A stretch of DNA of 31,693 nucleotides from positions 1-31,693 of the forward strand of contig CABKMZ010000017.1 in NCBI GenBank assembly GCA_902373545.1. Direction: 5' to 3'. Positions within the stretch are counted from its first letter, which is position 1. Each line of letters opens with the position of its first letter. Shown here one piece after another: positions 23,964 through 31,693 of the stretch. This DNA comes from an uncultured Actinomyces sp. (lineage in GTDB: Bacteria; Actinomycetota; Actinomycetes; Actinomycetales; Actinomycetaceae). The notes below the pieces were generated by a model that saw only the letters and a program-made list of their open reading frames with translations, ran no database searches and was not told where the DNA came from. Position numbers and translations under genes: made by a program.

Positions 23964-24994
23964 AGGACGGCCCCCTTGCGCGCCTGGCGCAGGACCAGCG
24001 CGATGAAGACGAATGCTCCGAGGACACCCAGAATGACGGAGACGGGCATCTCGAAGGGCGAGATGATGGTGCGTGCGAGCAGGTCGGTGACCGTCACCAG
24101 GGCGATGCCCGACAGGCATACCCACGGCAGGTTCGTGCGCAGGTTGTCGCCCATGGACAGGGAGACCAGGTTGGGGACTATCAGGCCCAGGAAGGGTAGG
24201 GAACCGACGACGACGGTGACGACGCCGGTTGCCACGGCGACGAGGCCGGTCGCGATGAGGACCATGCGGTGGTAGTTGACGCCGAGCGAGACGGCAATGT
24301 CTTCGCCCAGCGACACGGCGGTGAGTCGGTCGGCCATGATGAAGACGACGGCCACGACGATGGTGACGATCCACAGGACCTCGTATTGGCCCTCGTAGAC
24401 GGAGGTGAAGGAACCCTGGAACCATATGCCCACGCTTTGCAGCATGTTGGTTTCCAGCGCGATGAACATCGAGATCGCGGAGACGACGGCGCCCAGCATC
24501 ATGCCCATGATGGGCACCAGCAGGGAGGAACGCAGGGAGACGCGGCGCAGCAGCGCGAAAAAGACCATGGTGCCGGCAAACGCGAAGGCGATGGCGCAGG
24601 TCATGCGCACGAGGATCGGCGCTCCCGGCCAGGCGATCATGATGACGAGCAGGCCCAGCCCCGCCCATTCGGTGGTGCCCGTCGTGGAGGGCTCGGCGAA
24701 GCGGTTTTGGGTGACGAGCTGCATGACCAGTCCGCTCATGGACATGGCGGCGCCCGAGAGGATGAGGGCGATCGTGCGGGGGACGCGCACGGCCAGGAAG
24801 ATTCGCCAGCCGTCGTCCTGGGACAGGATCGAGTATTCGCCGGTGGACAGGGACACGATCAGCAGCGCTGCGACCGCGAGCGTGGCCAGGATCAGGGGCA
24901 GGGGACGCCTGGACGAGGCCGTGGCTGGCGTGGTTGGTGCAGCTTTCGTGGCGGGTGCCGTGGTGGTGGGCGCGGTGGTGGTGGAGTGCGTCAT
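23960..24994 (-). CDS. Siderophore/iron ABC importer permease 1 (FecCD family)
   Basis: 344 aa, MTHSTTTAPTTTAPATKAAP. The first about 28 residues are a Thr/Ala/Pro-rich cytoplasmic tail, followed by about nine membrane segments. Family blocks: RVPRTIALILSGAAMSMSGL (about 69-88), MADRLTAVSLGEDIAVSLGV (about 220) and VVGSLPFLGLIVPNLVSL (about 263), the last being the region contacting the ATPase. It is 57 bases downstream of the binding-protein gene, the only gap inside the operon. Partner of permease 2. Confidence 0.92.
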   Translation of the reverse strand: MTHSTTTAPTTTAPATKAAPTTPATASSRRPLPLILATLAVAALLIVSLSTGEYSILSQDDGWRIFLAVRVPRTIALILSGAAMSMSGLVMQLVTQNRFAEPSTTGTTEWAGLGLLVIMIAWPGAPILVRMTCAIAFAFAGTMVFFALLRRVSLRSSLLVPIMGMMLGAVVSAISMFIALETNMLQSVGIWFQGSFTSVYEGQYEVLWIVTIVVAVVFIMADRLTAVSLGEDIAVSLGVNYHRMVLIATGLVAVATGVVTVVVGSLPFLGLIVPNLVSLSMGDNLRTNLPWVCLSGIALVTVTDLLARTIISPFEMPVSVILGVLGAFVFIALVLRQARKGAVL

Positions 24995-25051
24995 GAGAAG
25001 GGGGGCGCGGGTGCCGCCCGGTGGGGCGGCACCCGCGAGTGTGTCAGAGGA

Positions 25052-26062
25052 TCACTTCTTCGCGGCCTCGAAGGCGTCCGCGAGGGAGTTGAAGATCTCC
25101 GTGTAGGTGATGATGGACTCGTTGGTGTAGGTGTCGTTGGGTGCGTAGACGACCTGGCCCGTGCTGATGGCGGTGACGTTCTGCAGGACGGCGTTACCGG
25201 AGATCACGGTCTCGGCCGGGGTGTTGGAACCGTCCTTGGTGATGGCGGCGTCGCGGTCGAGGACCAGCATCCATGCGGGGTTGGACTCGGCGATGGCTTC
25301 GACGGAGATGTCGTCGCCGGTGTGCGAGTCGGTCGCACCTTCGATCTCGAGGGCGGGCTTGAGGTCGAGCAGGTCGAAGACCGGGCCCCAGGTGCGGCCC
25401 TTGCCGGGGGCGACGTAGCCGATGTTGCCGCCGGAGACGTCGACTGCCATGACGGTGGAGGTGCCGTCGTAGGCGTTCTTGGCGCGCTCGATCGAGGCGT
25501 TGAAGTCGTCGACGAGCTTCTTGGCTTCGGCCTGCTTGCCGAAGATCTCGCCGAGGTCGGTGACCTGACGGATAAGCTCCTTGTCGAAGGGCTGTCCGTC
25601 GCGCGGCTCAAGGTTGATGAGCGGGACGTCGGGGGCGAGCTCCTTGATCTGGGAGTCGAACTTGGAGAAGCGCTGGCCGGAGATGATCAGGTCGGGCTCG
25701 GCGGCGACCAGGGCCTCGAGGTTGGGCTCGCGGTGCATGCCCACGTCGGCGACGCCCTCGCCGTTAAACGCGGTGATGGTGGAGGGGATGAGCTTCTTGG
25801 GGGCGGCGACCAGCTCGACGTCCCACTGCTGCAGCACCTCGAAGGTGCGGTTGTCCAGGGAGGCCGCGCGGGTGACGGGCAAGTTGATCTCGACCATGCC
25901 GTCGTTTGCGTCGATTGTCACCGACGAGGCCTGGGTGGCGCTCGCGGTGTCGCCCGAGGCAGCGGAGGGCTGCGAGGAGGGGGCGGCGCCCGAGGAACAG
26001 GCAGCCAGGCCGAGGGCAGCGATGGCGGCGATGGCGGCCAGGGAGGTGGTCGTGCGAGACAT
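25052..26062 (-). CDS. Siderophore-binding lipoprotein (FatB/CeuE/YclQ-like)
   Basis: 336 aa from ATG 26062, chosen because GGAGAA lies just upstream and a lipoprotein signal begins there (MSRTTTSLAAIAAIAALGLA, lipobox LAAC). A longer frame to 26176 exists but would bury the signal and cross the iron boxes. The body is a FecB/TroA-type binding domain (VGMHREPNLEALVAAEPDLI; ISGQRFSKFDSQIKELAPDV) closest by eye to the FatB/CeuE/YclQ group that binds catecholate siderophores such as petrobactin or bacillibactin fragments. The ligand is inference. It is the first gene of the iron ABC operon, downstream of IdeR-like boxes. No siderophore biosynthesis genes are present, so it probably takes up foreign siderophores. 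Confidence 0.92.
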   Translation of the reverse strand: MSRTTTSLAAIAAIAALGLAACSSGAAPSSQPSAASGDTASATQASSVTIDANDGMVEINLPVTRAASLDNRTFEVLQQWDVELVAAPKKLIPSTITAFNGEGVADVGMHREPNLEALVAAEPDLIISGQRFSKFDSQIKELAPDVPLINLEPRDGQPFDKELIRQVTDLGEIFGKQAEAKKLVDDFNASIERAKNAYDGTSTVMAVDVSGGNIGYVAPGKGRTWGPVFDLLDLKPALEIEGATDSHTGDDISVEAIAESNPAWMLVLDRDAAITKDGSNTPAETVISGNAVLQNVTAISTGQVVYAPNDTYTNESIITYTEIFNSLADAFEAAKK

Positions 26063-26103
26063 TATTTCTCCGTCATAGTTACTTGTGATGGCACTGAAAT
26101 AGG

Positions 26104-26122
26104 GAAAGCTAGGCTTACCTAA
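26104..26122 (-). promoter_or_regulatory. IdeR/DtxR-like iron box
   Basis: Read on the minus strand this is TTAGGTAAGCCTAGCTTTC, 13 of 19 positions equal to the IdeR/DtxR consensus TTAGGTTAGGCTAACCTAA, 42 bases before the binding-protein start. An extra half-site TAAGGTTAG (26139-26131 on minus) lies just upstream. Iron-loaded regulator bound here would repress the importer. Confidence 0.75.
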
Positions 26123-26282
26123 CTGCCAAACTAACCTTACAGAAATTTGGGCTCGCGTGCGTGTGAGTGTGCGCATAGTTTCGCGCTGTCCTGTCGGGGC
26201 TTCGCGTTCGCGCGTTCGTCGGCCGCACCTTCCTCCCGCCGACTGTGGTCGCGTGTTGTCAAGCTCACGCGTTTCAGAAATT

Positions 26283-26389
26283 TCGCACGTAATTTGGCTA
26301 ACCTAAGTTTTATTAGCACATTGAAAAACGGCGTATTTTCAACGTTTCTGGTGTGAGTCGTCGCGACGTCCCGGGGGAATTACGTGCGA
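26283..26389. repeat. Foldback element, copy 2, containing an IdeR-like half-site
   Basis: The ends are the same TCGCACGTAATT / AATTACGTGCGA as at 1361-1465, and here the perfect inverted repeat extends to 16 bp (26279-26294 with 26378-26393). Length is 107 bp against 105 bp in copy 1. An internal hairpin TTGAAAA / TTTTCAA (26321-26327, 26336-26342) holds the equivalent place. The interior also carries GGCTAACCTAA (26296-26306), a perfect half of the iron-regulator consensus, absent from copy 1. Confidence 0.75.
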
Positions 26390-26406
26390 AATTGTGAGTG
26401 CTGCTG

Positions 26407-26436
26407 TGAGTAAGCCTGAGTAAGCCTGAGTAAGCC
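26407..26436. repeat. Perfect 10-bp tandem repeat, three copies
   Basis: TGAGTAAGCC occurs three times without change, directly before the terminator palindrome at 26439. It lies outside any gene. Its function is unknown; such perfect arrays usually reflect recent slippage. Confidence 0.85.
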
Positions 26437-26438
26437 GA

Positions 26439-26466
26439 GGGGCGGTGCTCACGTGAGCACCGCCCC
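26439..26466 (-). terminator. Perfect 28-bp terminator palindrome after nadE
   Basis: GGGGCGGTGCTC (26439-26450) and GAGCACCGCCCC (26455-26466) pair without mismatch around ACGT, about 75 bases beyond the nadE stop. There is no strong T-run on either side, but the 12-bp GC-rich stem is a good terminator and separates the NAD operon from the iron operon. Confidence 0.75.
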
Positions 26467-26480
26467 GGGAACTAGCTTGG

Positions 26481-26540
26481 TCAGCCGAGCGAGCGTGAAG
26501 TCAGCCGAGCGAGCGTGAAGTCGGCCGAGCGAGCGTCAGG
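26481..26540. repeat. 20-bp tandem repeat, three copies, abutting the nadE stop codon
   Basis: TCAGCCGAGCGAGCGTGAAG is present twice identically (26481-26500, 26501-26520). A third copy with three changes (26521-26540) ends at the base before the nadE stop codon. On the nadE strand each of the two identical units ends in TGA. There are no spacers, so it is not a CRISPR array. Confidence 0.85.
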
Positions 26541-28622
<2,082 letters not shown>

Positions 28623-28643
28623 GGTTCTCCTTTGGTACTGGGC

Positions 28644-29399
28644 TTATTCTTGCGTACTCGGCGCGCTTGCGCTCTTCATTGACGAGGCCGGGGCTGGGGC
28701 GGGTGGTCGGCGCAGGGGTGGGTCGAGAACGAAGGCCGTCTCGTCGACGCCGGGGGCCAGTCGGTACAGGGCGGCGGGGCGCCCGGCTCCCTCGCGCACG
28801 GTGGCACCCGTCGCTTTGATGAAGGAGGCTGTTTTCGTTGCTTTTCTGTGGAAGTTGCGCGGGTCGAGGGCCGATCCCCAGATGGCTTCGTAGGTGGTGC
28901 GCAGCTGGGTGATCGTGAACTCGGGGCCGCAGAAGGAGGTGGCCAGGGGTGAGTATTCGATCTTGGAGCGTGCGCGCTCTACCCCGTCGGCGAGGATGGT
29001 GGCGTGGTCGAAGGCGAGGGGTGAGTCGGGCGCGAGGAGCGCATCGACCGGGCACCACAGTGCTCCGGCGGCGTCGCCGCCTGCATGCGTGGGTGAAAAA
29101 GATGGGGCGAGGAGGAGGTAGACGACTGAGAGGATGGGGCCTCGGGGGTCTCGTCCGATGGGGCCGTAGGTGCGCAGCTGCTCGAGGTGGCCCGGGGGAG
29201 TGATGCCGGTTTCCTCTTCGAGCTCGCGCGCGGCGGCTTGCTCGGTTTGTTCACCCTCTCGCAGGAAGCCGCCGGGCAGGGCCAGGTGGTCCTTGAAGGG
29301 CTCGATACCGCGGCGTACGACGAGCGTGTGCAGGGTGTGGTCGATGACCGTCAGAGCCACGACGTCGACGGCGACCGGGATGGTGAGGGGTTCAGTCAT
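28644..29399 (-). CDS. nrtR: NrtR-type regulator of NAD metabolism (Nudix plus winged helix)
   Basis: 251 aa. The N-terminal Nudix domain (about 8-140) keeps a complete Nudix box, GFLREGEQTEQAAARELEEE then TGI (about 43-65), which matches the catalytic consensus, whereas many NrtR proteins have lost it. A C-terminal winged-helix region (about 155-230: FTITQLRTTYEAIWGSALDP, then RNFHRKA) is typical of NrtR. NrtR proteins repress NAD genes and respond to ADP-ribose. Position directly before nadE supports the call. It starts at ATG 29399 with no clear ribosome-binding site. The last about 25 residues (PPLRRPPAPAPASS) are low-complexity. A catalytically competent Nudix enzyme fused to a DNA-binding domain is the alternative description. 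Confidence 0.88.
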   Translation of the reverse strand: MTEPLTIPVAVDVVALTVIDHTLHTLVVRRGIEPFKDHLALPGGFLREGEQTEQAAARELEEETGITPPGHLEQLRTYGPIGRDPRGPILSVVYLLLAPSFSPTHAGGDAAGALWCPVDALLAPDSPLAFDHATILADGVERARSKIEYSPLATSFCGPEFTITQLRTTYEAIWGSALDPRNFHRKATKTASFIKATGATVREGAGRPAALYRLAPGVDETAFVLDPPLRRPPAPAPASSMKSASAPSTQE

Positions 29400-29404
29400 A
29401 GTGT

Positions 29405-29454
29405 CAGCATAACCTATTTGTGTCGAGTTGACATTAAATGCTGATGCGGATTAT
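29405..29454. promoter_or_regulatory. Divergent control region between nrtR and the SPFH gene, with candidate NrtR operator
   Basis: TGTCGAGTTGACA (29421-29433) has TGTC/GACA half-sites around five bases, flanked by ATTTG and TTAAAT. Its right part is TTGACA (29428-29433), a perfect -35 for the SPFH gene, with GATTAT (29449-29454) as a possible -10 at 15 bases. CAGCAT/ATGCTG (29405-29410, 29438-29443) forms a wider dyad, and TTTGTGTC/GACACAAA (29417-29424, 29464-29471) another. A regulator bound here could control both directions. Confidence 0.55.
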
Positions 29455-29503
29455 CGTCAGTATGACACAAACAAGTGGGAGACCACCCAAGCAAGGAGCC
29501 ATC

Positions 29504-30514
29504 ATGGGAACCCTCCACCACCACCCCTTCCTCATCCGCTACCAGGGCGGCGCCGGCGACCACGTCGTCCAAATCCGTGCCGGGCGAACCATCCGCTCCG
29601 GCGTCGGCCAGTCCTTCTGGCTGCGCGCGGGACGCTGCGCGCTCGCGGAAGTACCCACCGCCAACCGCACCCACAGCTTCCTCGTGCAGGTCACCTCCGC
29701 CGACCAGCAAAACGTCAGCGCCCAAGTCGCCATCACCTACCGCATCGAGGAGGCTGAGGCCGCCGCCGCGCACTACGACTTCGACCTGTACCCCCGAGAC
29801 GCGAGCAATGATGCGCAGGGGTTGTGGCAGATCGACGAAACCGTCACCCGAATCGCCCACTCGGCCCTGGCCTCGTCCATTGGCAAGATGCCCCTGTCCG
29901 AGGCCATCTCCGGCTCTCTGGATCGCGTCGGCCAGATCCTCGAAGAGGCCTTCGAATCGGACGAGCGGCTGCGCGCTACCGGCGTCGCCGTCGTCGACGC
30001 GCGCCTCATGAGCCTGCGCCCGGACGAGGGGGTCGAGTCCTCCCTGCGCGCCCCGCTCCTCGAACAACTCCAAGCCGAGGCCGACCGCGCCCTCTACGAA
30101 CGTCGCGCTCTCGCCGTCGAACGCGAGTCACAGATCTCCGAAAACGAGATGCAGTCCAAGCTCGATCTGGCCCGTAAGCGCGCCGACCTGGTCGACCAGG
30201 AAGGCCACAACGCGCGGCGCGAGGCCGAGGAAAAGGCGGCCGCCGACGCGATCGCCGTCGAGGCGGAAGCGCGACGCATCGTCGAAAAAGCCAAAGCCTA
30301 CGAGGCGGATTGGAAGACCGCTGGTGCCGCGCGGACTGCGACCGATGCATCCTACGTCAGGGCCCTCGGCGAGGCCGGACCAGAGGTGGCGCGCGCCGTC
30401 GCCCTCAAGGAACTGGCCAAGAACATGCCGTCCTTCGGCGACATCACCATCACCGCCGACGTGCTCAGCGATCTCGTCTCGGCATTCACCGGCTCCAAGA
30501 AGGCAGGCAAGTAG
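29504..30514 (+). CDS. Soluble SPFH/Band-7 domain protein
   Basis: 336 aa from ATG 29504 (MGTLHHHPFLIRYQGGAGDH), chosen for AAGGAG upstream; 22 more in-frame codons precede it but lie in the promoter. An SPFH-like beta-rich domain (about 10-190) has FWLRAGRCALAEVPTANRTH and VQVTSADQQNVSAQVAITYR, as in stomatin/flotillin relatives. A long charged coiled coil (about 190-290: EREISENE-like heptads, ARREAEEKAAADAIAVEAEA) and a short C-terminal helix follow. It has no N-terminal membrane helix or signal, so it is probably a cytoplasmic oligomer rather than a typical membrane scaffold. It is cotranscribed with the NAD-kinase-like gene three bases downstream and divergent from nrtR-nadE. Confidence 0.82.
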   Translation: MGTLHHHPFLIRYQGGAGDHVVQIRAGRTIRSGVGQSFWLRAGRCALAEVPTANRTHSFLVQVTSADQQNVSAQVAITYRIEEAEAAAAHYDFDLYPRDASNDAQGLWQIDETVTRIAHSALASSIGKMPLSEAISGSLDRVGQILEEAFESDERLRATGVAVVDARLMSLRPDEGVESSLRAPLLEQLQAEADRALYERRALAVERESQISENEMQSKLDLARKRADLVDQEGHNARREAEEKAAADAIAVEAEARRIVEKAKAYEADWKTAGAARTATDASYVRALGEAGPEVARAVALKELAKNMPSFGDITITADVLSDLVSAFTGSKKAGK

Positions 30515-30516
30515 CC

Positions 30517-31419
30517 ATGCGACGACGCGCCGTCATCGTCCGACGCCCCACCGAGTATGACGAACTCATGGACCGCTACTCCACGCGCGGTCAGGTCGAG
30601 TTCGTCCTGCGGCGCCGCGGGCGCACCCTCGAAGCCGTCGAACGAGCGCACGAGTCACACGTGGCAGCCCTGGCCCGCGTGCGCGCGGGCATCCCGGAGG
30701 GGTGGGCGAGCGCCGACGTGTCGCGCGAGAGCCTGTCGCGCTTCCTCTTCGCCCCCGAGGACGTCATCGTCGTCGTCGGTCCCGACGGCCTGGTCGCCAA
30801 CGTCGCCAAATACGCGGGCGACCAGGTCGTGGTCGGCGTCAACTCCGTCCCTCAGTCGAACGCCGGCGTGCTCGTGCGCTGCACGCCCGACCAAGGGGTC
30901 GCGGCCCTCGGGCGCATCGAGGCGGGTACCGACCTGCGAGTGGACCAGCTGACGATGGTACGCGCGACCTCCGACGACTCGCGCACGATCACCGCGCTCA
31001 ACGAGGTGTTCATCGGCCACCCGAGCCACCAAAGCGCACGCTACGAGCTGAGCCTCGGCTCCCAGGTCGAGCGCCAGTCTTCCTCCGGAGTCGTCGTCTC
31101 AACCGGGACCGGGGCGACGGGGTGGGGCGCCTCCCTTAAGCGTGGCCGCGCGATGGGGGAGTTGCCCGCGCCGACCTCGTCCTCGCTCGCCTGGTTCGTG
31201 CGTGAGGCGTGGCCCTCCCCCCACACCAGCATCGAGCACACCGAGGGGATCCTGGCGGAAAGTGAGGAGCTGAGCCTTGTTGTTGGATCCGAGTCCCTCG
31301 TCCTGTTCGGTGATGGCATGGAATCCGACCGCCTCACCCTCACGTGGGGCCAGAGCGTGCGGGTCTCCCGAGCACCGCGCGCCCTCTCCCTCGTGGACCC
31401 CGCGGGCCTGTCGGCGTGA
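30517..31419 (+). CDS. NAD-kinase-like (NADK/diacylglycerol-kinase fold) protein
   Basis: 300 aa from ATG 30517, two bases after the SPFH stop codon. It shares the main NADK landmarks: a Rossmann-like loop VIVVVGPDGLVANVAKY (about 84-100; canonical GGDG is here GPDG with the Asp kept), NSVPQSNAGVL (about 109), TALNEVFIGHPSHQSARYEL (about 160-179; the NE motif) and SSGVVVSTGTGATGW (about 190-204; canonical T-P-T-G-S-T-A). The first about 80 residues are Arg-rich and probably helical and are not part of the usual NADK core. It may phosphorylate NAD(H) or only bind it. Housekeeping PpnK normally keeps GGDG, so this looks like a specialised paralogue working with the SPFH protein. Confidence 0.78.
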   Translation: MRRRAVIVRRPTEYDELMDRYSTRGQVEFVLRRRGRTLEAVERAHESHVAALARVRAGIPEGWASADVSRESLSRFLFAPEDVIVVVGPDGLVANVAKYAGDQVVVGVNSVPQSNAGVLVRCTPDQGVAALGRIEAGTDLRVDQLTMVRATSDDSRTITALNEVFIGHPSHQSARYELSLGSQVERQSSSGVVVSTGTGATGWGASLKRGRAMGELPAPTSSSLAWFVREAWPSPHTSIEHTEGILAESEELSLVVGSESLVLFGDGMESDRLTLTWGQSVRVSRAPRALSLVDPAGLSA

Positions 31420-31461
31420 CGTGGAGAGGGGCTAGTCTCCTGGACCCGACAGGCATAGGAG

Positions 31462-31563
31462 GCTCCGATAGACATGGGTAACGCTCGTGTCTAAGATAGG
31501 AAGTGGTAACGGAGCTAGCGCTCAGAGTGCCACATCGAAGACCCACGCCCTTGCGGCGTGGGT
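31462..31563 (+). ncRNA. Structured intergenic segment upstream of a broken DUF3800 gene
   Basis: GCTCCG (31462-31467) pairs with CGGAGC (31510-31515); inside, TAGACA (31469-31474) pairs with TGTCTA (31488-31493). A 9-bp hairpin ACCCACGCC-CTTGC-GGCGTGGGT (31541-31563) followed by TTTCCGTCT ends the segment and can act as an intrinsic terminator for the SPFH operon. The two halves share GATAG-N5-GGTAAC (31467 and 31496 regions). It lies 28 bases before the ATG of a DUF3800-like frame. Conserved RNA motifs upstream of DUF3800 genes have been described, and this may be one. Confidence 0.5.
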
Positions 31564-31591
31564 TTCCGTCTATCTAGCCAAAGGGGGCCAG

Positions 31592-31645
31592 ATGCTGGTT
31601 GCTTATCTTGATGAAGTCGCCGAGGCGGGAGCATTTGTGGGTTAA
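31592..31645 (+). pseudogene. N-terminal fragment of a DUF3800 protein, cut off after 17 codons
   Basis: ATG 31592, with AAAGGGGG upstream, reads MLVAYLDEVAEAGAFVG and stops at TAA. This is the start of DUF3800 proteins (RNase-H-like fold, early Asp-Glu motif, usually over 200 aa). The next 48 bases to the window edge do not continue the family in any frame I can read. They may be the end of an insertion (GGGTTAAGGGTC onward), which would explain the truncation. The window ends before this can be settled. Confidence 0.6.
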
Positions 31646-31693
31646 GGGTCAAAATGTGTGTCTGGCTCGGCGTGTCGCGGGGGTTAGATTTGG

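Noticed and set aside
24269..26122. 617-codon plus-strand frame opposite the iron operon
   Set aside because: Asp/Gly/His/Val-rich antisense shadow. The minus-strand permease and binding-protein genes explain the sequence.
25052..26176. Longer N-terminus for the siderophore-binding protein
   Set aside because: The extra 38 codons would cross the iron boxes and hide the lipoprotein signal; GGAGAA supports ATG 26062.
26481..26540. CRISPR-like repeats
   Set aside because: The 20-bp units are directly adjacent with no spacers, and there are no cas genes.
31471..31493. Six-codon reading frame (MGNARV) after a GGAGG
   Set aside because: It is short, spacing to GGAGG is long, and the bases are better explained by the paired TAGACA/TGTCTA stem.
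31440..31520. tRNA gene
   Set aside because: The folded segment does not give a cloverleaf and has no T-loop or anticodon arm pattern.

Overview
The window looks like chromosome from a high-GC actinobacterium, most likely Actinomycetaceae (Actinomyces/Schaalia type). This is inferred from the GC-rich coding style, LAxTG-type wall-anchored exoproteins, IdeR/DtxR-like iron boxes, an NrtR regulator beside a glutamine-dependent NadE, and a SorC-type regulator in a deo cluster. I ran no database search. No tRNA, rRNA or CRISPR array was found.

Layout. Positions 1-2750 are a decayed accessory end: an IS256-type transposase remnant broken by two frameshifts, an AT-richer orphan gene, a stretch with little coding, and a small degraded gene pair. 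Positions 2753-20251 form a long plus-strand block that reads as one pathway for using extracellular DNA. It runs: wall-anchored nuclease, wall-anchored 5'-nucleotidase, two paralogous BMP-type nucleoside-binding lipoproteins, their ABC ATPase and two permeases, cytidine deaminase, pyrimidine-nucleoside phosphorylase, a SorC regulator, DeoD, DeoC and a phosphosugar mutase that can fill the missing phosphopentomutase step. Positions 20333-21522 hold a methyltransferase-cupin pair with a probable leaderless start. Positions 21617-26062 (minus) hold a small membrane protein and a four-gene siderophore/iron ABC importer with IdeR-like boxes upstream. Positions 26541-31419 are an NAD locus: nrtR-nadE on the minus strand, divergent from an operon of a soluble SPFH protein and an NAD-kinase-like protein. 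The right edge (31420-31693) holds a structured intergenic segment before a DUF3800 reading frame that stops after 17 codons.

Strongest observations: (1) two homologous three-way-junction leaders, 7709-7809 and 9018-9107, before the two BMP lipoprotein genes, with three compensatory base-pair changes in the closing stem; (2) the SPFH/NAD-kinase-like operon whose perfect TTGACA lies inside a dyad shared with divergent nrtR; (3) a structured element directly upstream of the broken DUF3800 gene; (4) a roughly 105-bp foldback element present twice, 25 kb apart; (5) Asp in place of two expected metal-binding His residues in the 5'-nucleotidase.
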